NCBI GenBank assembly: GCA_001462255.1
Contig: LIUJ01000001.1
Location: forward strand, 800-10,699
DNA: 9,900 bases
Direction: 5' to 3'
From: Fibrobacteria bacterium GUT77
Lineage (GTDB): Bacteria; Fibrobacterota; Chitinivibrionia; Chitinivibrionales; Chitinispirillaceae
Below, piece after piece: positions 6,709 to 9,900 of this stretch. Position 1 is the stretch's first letter; every line of letters begins with the position of its first letter. Below the pieces are notes generated by a model. It was not told where the DNA came from and ran no database searches. It was given only the letters and a program-made list of their open reading frames with translations. Position numbers and translations under genes: made by a program.

Positions 6709-6737
6709 TTGACTTTTTTCGGTAGATCGGTTATTTT
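6709..6737 (+). promoter_or_regulatory. Sigma-70-type promoter of mazG
   Basis: TTGACT (6709-6714) and TATTTT (6732-6737) are separated by an ideal 17 bp in the 82-bp gap after panC. Transcription would start near 6744, giving a leader of about 18 nt with an AAAGGG ribosome site before the ATG at 6762. mazG, and probably the asparaginase gene 19 nt behind it, can therefore be transcribed separately from panC. Confidence 0.65.
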
Positions 6738-6761
6738 ACATAAAAAAAGGGCTAAAACCAC

Positions 6762-7553
6762 ATGTCCCAAGAATTTGATCGCTTGGTAAGCATAGTAAAA
6801 AGGCTCCGCGCTCCGGGCGGTTGCCCGTGGGATCGCGAGCAGACCAACAAATCGATATTGACCTGCCTCCTCGACGAGGCCTATGAGTTCTTCGAGGCGG
6901 TGGACGAAAACGACCCCGACAAGATGCGCGAGGAACTCGGTGATCTCCTGCTCCAAGTCGTGTTGCACGCTCAAATCGCCTCCGAGTCCGAATCGGGTTC
7001 CGGCGCGTTCGACATCGACGATGTCGCCCGCGATATAGGCGACAAGCTCATTCGGCGCCACCCGCACGTCTTCGGCGATGCCTCCGCAGACTCCTCCGCG
7101 GAAGTGATCCGCAACTGGGAGCGGATAAAGAAGAGCGAGTACGGCGAGGAGCGGCGCAAGTACATGACGGACGACATCCCGGAGGCGTTGCCGGCGCTTT
7201 TTAGGGCGGAGAAGACGCAACGGCGCGTGTCCCAGGTGGGGTTTGACTGGAGCGAAACGGCTCCGGTGCTCGACAAGGTAGAGGAGGAGTTCGGGGAGTT
7301 TCGGGAGGCCCTTCAAAGCGGAGACGCCGCCGACGCGGAGGAGGAGTTGGGCGATATCCTCTTCGCCCTCGTAAATGTGGGGCGGCACGCCAAAATCAGC
7401 GCGGAAAACGCATTACGGATGGCCACACGCAAGTTTGAAAGGCGCTTTAGGTACGTGGAGGACAGGTTCCGCGAGTTGGGAAAGGACATGAAGGCGGCTA
7501 CGCTTGAGGAGATGGACGCTTACTGGGAGGAGAGCAAGGCGCGTGGACTATAA
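6762..7553 (+). CDS. mazG: Nucleoside triphosphate pyrophosphohydrolase MazG
   Basis: MazG hydrolyses NTPs and dNTPs to the monophosphate and pyrophosphate, cleaning up aberrant nucleotides and influencing ppGpp levels in some bacteria. The 263 residues equal the E. coli protein in length. It has two tandem MazG domains. The first begins with LRAPGGCPWDREQT (15-28) and has the acidic helices LLDEAYEF (36-43) and REELGDLLLQ (56-65). A middle stretch with HPHVFGD (100-106) follows, then the second domain with VEEEFGEF (173-180) and EEELGDILFALVN (193-205). The metal-binding Glu/Asp residues look intact in both domains. It has its own promoter and short leader. Codon use is GC-rich, in contrast to the following gene. 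Confidence 0.96.
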   Translation: MSQEFDRLVSIVKRLRAPGGCPWDREQTNKSILTCLLDEAYEFFEAVDENDPDKMREELGDLLLQVVLHAQIASESESGSGAFDIDDVARDIGDKLIRRHPHVFGDASADSSAEVIRNWERIKKSEYGEERRKYMTDDIPEALPALFRAEKTQRRVSQVGFDWSETAPVLDKVEEEFGEFREALQSGDAADAEEELGDILFALVNVGRHAKISAENALRMATRKFERRFRYVEDRFRELGKDMKAATLEEMDAYWEESKARGL

Positions 7554-7572
7554 ACTGAAAAAAAACGGAGCT

Positions 7573-9024
7573 ATGAGCGAGGGTAAGGCTACTCTTGAAG
7601 GTAAGGCCGTTTCTAAAGTTCTGATGATTTGCACCGGGGGAACAATAGGAATGCTTCATAAGGGCAATGATCCGACAAAACCGCTTTATCCGGCTGATTG
7701 GAACGGCATACAAGAGCACTTTTCATCGCTTAAAGGTCTTCCGTTTCGCGTTCAAGCGGCGGAAATGCCGCTTATTGACTCATCGGACATGAGTCCGGAT
7801 TATTGGATAGGTATCGCGCGAAATATCCGTGATGAGTATGATAATTATGATGGGTTCGTTATTTTGCACGGTACGGATACCATGACATATACGGCGACCG
7901 CGTTGTCGTTCCTTCTTGAAAATCTTACCAAGCCTGTGCTAATTACGGGATCGCAGTTGCCGCTCGCACAACCTAGATCCGACGCCGCTCAAAATCTGGT
8001 AACGGCGTTGACAATAGCGGCTTCCTATAACGTGCCGACTGTCCCGGAAGTCTGTATTCTGTTCAATAACGTACTGCTTCGCGGTAACCGTTCCAGAAAA
8101 GTAAGTTCAAGCGGGTTTGCCGGATTTGATTCGTTGAATTACCGTCCGCTGGCTGAAATCGGCGAACATATAAAAATAGATGCTAACCTTCTAAGAGACG
8201 TTAAGACGGATGTTTTTTTCATTAATGAAACTCTTAACAAAAATGTCATGATTTTAGACATTTTCCCCGGAATTAAAGCTGAAATACTAAGACATGTTTT
8301 TGAGTTTAAAGGGTTGCGCGGCGTTGTTTTGCGGACATACGGCGCCGGTAACGCACCAACGGACAAAGAGTTATTGGAAGAAATAAGGGTTGCCGTTCAA
8401 GAAAAGAAAATTGTTGTCGTCAATATTACCCAGTGTTTGCAAGGGATGGTTGAAATGGGTTTGTATACCGCGAGTGCGGAACTCTCTAGGATCGGTGTTA
8501 TCAGCGGTGTGGATATGACTCCGGAAGCGGCTTTGGTCAAAATGATGTTTTTGTTGGGACAATATGCGGATAATATTAAAATAGTTAAAGAACAAATGCA
8601 AAAAAATCTTCGCGGTGAGCAAAGCGTTAATGTGTTTAATTTTATATACGATAAAAACAGCACGGAAAAAGGTTTTTGTCGTTTGAGCACAGAACAAGTC
8701 GCCGCCGGATTTGTGAAGGAAAAAATCGTTAAGGCCAACATTCGCTTTATTGATTTGAAATGCAGACCGAACTCCGAAAAGAGTTGTAATCCGAGTGCGG
8801 CAGTTTTCATGAATTACCCTTCTGCCGATGTAAATACCGCTTGGAATATACCACAGTGTTTAGGTACGATAGAGCTTAATGACAGCGATGAAAATGTGTT
8901 GGAGTGTACTCAAAACGTCGGTCGTGTTATTGATCCGGGACGTCCGGTTCAACTTACGGTTGTGTCGCGTAACGGTGACATTTCTTGGGAAAATATGGTC
9001 TTTTCCATTTATACGGATGTTTAA
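7573..9024 (+). CDS. ansA: Type I L-asparaginase with an unrecognised C-terminal extension
   Basis: Type I asparaginases hydrolyse L-asparagine to aspartate and ammonia in the cytoplasm. Core motifs are TGGTIGM (21-27, nucleophile T24), IDSSDM (68-73), HGTDTM (99-104), GSQLPL...RSDA (126-138), RGNRSRK (170-176) with the catalytic lysine, TYGAGNAP (255-262) and GVDMTPEAALVK (312-323). The family ends near NLRGE (345-349), at about 340 residues. Here 134 more residues follow (350-483), with five cysteines (369, 397, 405, 429, 445) and several alternating hydrophobic stretches suggesting beta strands; I recognise no domain there. The gene is visibly AT-richer than its neighbours. The ATG at 7573 has GGAG only 2 nt before it, which is tight; a GTG at 7543 overlapping mazG, or the ATG at 7624, are alternatives. 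Confidence 0.93.
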   Translation: MSEGKATLEGKAVSKVLMICTGGTIGMLHKGNDPTKPLYPADWNGIQEHFSSLKGLPFRVQAAEMPLIDSSDMSPDYWIGIARNIRDEYDNYDGFVILHGTDTMTYTATALSFLLENLTKPVLITGSQLPLAQPRSDAAQNLVTALTIAASYNVPTVPEVCILFNNVLLRGNRSRKVSSSGFAGFDSLNYRPLAEIGEHIKIDANLLRDVKTDVFFINETLNKNVMILDIFPGIKAEILRHVFEFKGLRGVVLRTYGAGNAPTDKELLEEIRVAVQEKKIVVVNITQCLQGMVEMGLYTASAELSRIGVISGVDMTPEAALVKMMFLLGQYADNIKIVKEQMQKNLRGEQSVNVFNFIYDKNSTEKGFCRLSTEQVAAGFVKEKIVKANIRFIDLKCRPNSEKSCNPSAAVFMNYPSADVNTAWNIPQCLGTIELNDSDENVLECTQNVGRVIDPGRPVQLTVVSRNGDISWENMVFSIYTDV

Positions 9025-9057
9025 CGGTGCCCATTTAATATTTTTATTATAAAGAAT

Positions 9058-9087
9058 TTGACTTTTTTATGCGCGATAACATATATT
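9058..9087 (+). promoter_or_regulatory. Promoter of tRNA-Pro
   Basis: TTGACT (9058-9063) and TATATT (9082-9087) are 18 bp apart. The predicted start near 9094 leaves a leader of about 9 nt before the tRNA, as expected for a tRNA promoter. Its -35 region shares TTGACTTTTTT with the mazG promoter. Confidence 0.65.
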
Positions 9088-9102
9088 ATGGTATTGAAAC
9101 AA

Positions 9103-9177
9103 CGGAGCGTAGCGCAGTCCGGTTAGCGCGCTTGGTTCGGGACCAAGAGGTCGGAGGTTCAAATCCTCTCGCTCCGA
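9103..9177 (+). tRNA. tRNA-Pro (anticodon CGG)
   Basis: A 75-nt cloverleaf is evident. The acceptor CGGAGCG/CGCTCCG is fully paired, with the bacterial proline identity features C1-G72 and discriminator A73. The D-stem is GCGC/GCGC, the anticodon stem CTTGG/CCAAG with loop TTCGGGA (anticodon CGG, reading CCG), and the T-stem GGAGG/CCTCT with loop TTCAAAT. CCA is not encoded. No clear terminator follows. Confidence 0.97.
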
Positions 9178-9286
9178 TTATCAATTTTAAACGCGGAATT
9201 ATCGGAAGCATAAGATTAATCGTGGGGGCGAATGTCGCTTACCCGCCCGTTGACGGCGTTTATTCGGGATGCGGGATAAAATCACA

Positions 9287-9900
9287 ATGAACGGTTCGTA
9301 CCGCGTTGACCTCTTGACGTTCCGGCAGGTTGCGGAGCGCCTTGCCGAGCGTCCGGCAGTAATAGTGCCACTCGGCGGGTGCGAGCCTTTCGGCGCCGTA
9401 GGCCGTGTGGGGACGGAAACGCTTTGCGCCGAACGTATATCCGTCGAACTCTCTACGCGTTGCCTTGTCCTCTGCGCCCCGCCGCTACCGTTCGGTTGTT
9501 CCGCCCCGTTCATCTCCTTTCCGGGGGCCGCCGGGGTAAAACCGCGTACGTTTGTCAATATGCTATGCGAGATCATTCACGCCTACGTCTTTCAGGGCGC
9601 TACGCGTATCTTTCTAATAAACGCCGCGCCGTTTAACAAAGTTCCGGCGGCGGAGGCGGCTAAGAGGATTGAGGCTAAGTACAACGGGGTCAAGGTAGTT
9701 GTGTTTGACGTTAACGCTATAGTTGAGAGTGATACGAATGTTAATAACGCCGACGCGATAGACCGATCCGACACGGCGCTCTTGGCTATGGCGGCCTATT
9801 TGGAGCCGGCAAACATCAATATAATCAACACAAACAAACGAAAAAGCGTAGACAACGATCGGTACCGCGCCTGGAAAAAACGCGGCGCCGACCCGCAAAA
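9287..9900 (+). CDS. Creatininase-family protein with degenerate active site (3' end beyond window)
   Basis: The frame runs open for at least 204 residues and off the window. The fold family is recognisable from VIVPLGGCEPFGAVGRVGTE (25-44), the equivalent of the family's PxGSxEQHGPHLPLGTD block, from FLINAAPFNKVPAAEAAKRI (109-128) in place of the NGHGGN block, and from DRSDTALLAMAAYLEP (159-174) in place of HAGExETSxML. Active members (creatinine amidohydrolase, MftE, archaeal FAPy deformylase) use these motifs to bind two metals. Here E33 is kept, but the EQHG histidine is F35, the GTD aspartate is E44, the NGHGGN histidine is replaced (A114 by position) and the HAGE region is lost. The role is unknown. 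I chose the ATG at 9287; an in-frame ATG at 9269 would add six residues, and a TGA at 9251-9253 bounds the frame upstream. It lies 109 nt after tRNA-Pro. Confidence 0.72.
   Translation, partial: MNGSYRVDLLTFRQVAERLAERPAVIVPLGGCEPFGAVGRVGTETLCAERISVELSTRCLVLCAPPLPFGCSAPFISFPGAAGVKPRTFVNMLCEIIHAYVFQGATRIFLINAAPFNKVPAAEAAKRIEAKYNGVKVVVFDVNAIVESDTNVNNADAIDRSDTALLAMAAYLEPANINIINTNKRKSVDNDRYRAWKKRGADPQ

Noticed and set aside
6525..7388. Long minus-strand open frame (287 codons) opposite panC and mazG
   Set aside because: It lies antisense to the complete, well-supported mazG. Its predicted protein is Leu/Arg-rich without motifs, as expected from the complement of a GC-rich gene.
7504..7572. Upstream ATG for the asparaginase inside mazG
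   Set aside because: It would add 23 Arg-rich residues translated out of frame from mazG; the ATG at 7573 leaves a normal N-terminus.
9250..9280. TTGACG ... GATAAA as promoter of the creatininase-like gene
   Set aside because: The 19-bp spacing and weak -10 would put the start at the ATG itself, implying a leaderless mRNA; too weak to list.
9069..9290. Small plus-strand open frame of 73 codons spanning tRNA-Pro
   Set aside because: It reads straight through a perfect tRNA and overlaps its promoter; there is no support for translation.
1..9900. CRISPR array, insertion sequence ends, phage or toxin-antitoxin module
   Set aside because: No regularly spaced repeats, transposase, integrase or paired toxin gene was found; the DUF2442 tail alone does not make a module.

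Overview
The window looks like chromosomal DNA from an anaerobic bacterium. The main pointer is a complete HydE, a maturase for [FeFe]-hydrogenase. The tRNAs carry bacterial identity features: G3-U70 in tRNA-Ala, and C1-G72 with A73 in tRNA-Pro. Recognisable promoters are of the TTGACN/TATNNT type. No marker gene here fixes the phylum, so I leave the lineage open. Coding DNA is mostly GC-rich and intergenic DNA is AT-rich.

Left edge (1-224): the 3' tail of a tRNA, best read as tRNA-Ile, is followed by tRNA-Ala(UGC), the pairing often seen in rRNA spacers. Instead of 23S rRNA, a short open stretch follows that encodes the C-terminal tail of a DUF2442-type protein without the rest of the gene. 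It ends against the 3' end of hydE.

Minus-strand block (221-4308, read right to left): copA (Cu+-exporting P1B ATPase), then an unrecognised membrane-anchored protein with an internal duplication, then hydE. The gaps are only 56 and 45 nt, so co-transcription is plausible.

Plus-strand block (4460-9024): folK (folate synthesis), a deoxynucleoside kinase (dNTP salvage), panC (pantothenate/CoA synthesis), mazG (NTP pyrophosphatase) with its own consensus promoter, and 19 nt after mazG a type I asparaginase. The asparaginase carries an extra C-terminal region of about 130 residues that I do not recognise, and it is clearly more AT-rich than its neighbours. The folK-to-mazG genes form a cofactor and nucleotide housekeeping group.

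Right edge (9058-9900): tRNA-Pro(CGG) with a good promoter, then the start of a creatininase-family gene cut by the window end. Most of that family's metal-binding and catalytic residues are replaced in it, so it may be a non-catalytic member.

I found no CRISPR array, insertion sequence, phage module or replication origin. The observations most worth following are the degenerate creatininase homolog, the extended asparaginase, the truncated DUF2442 gene beside tRNA-Ala, and the duplicated-motif protein between copA and hydE.
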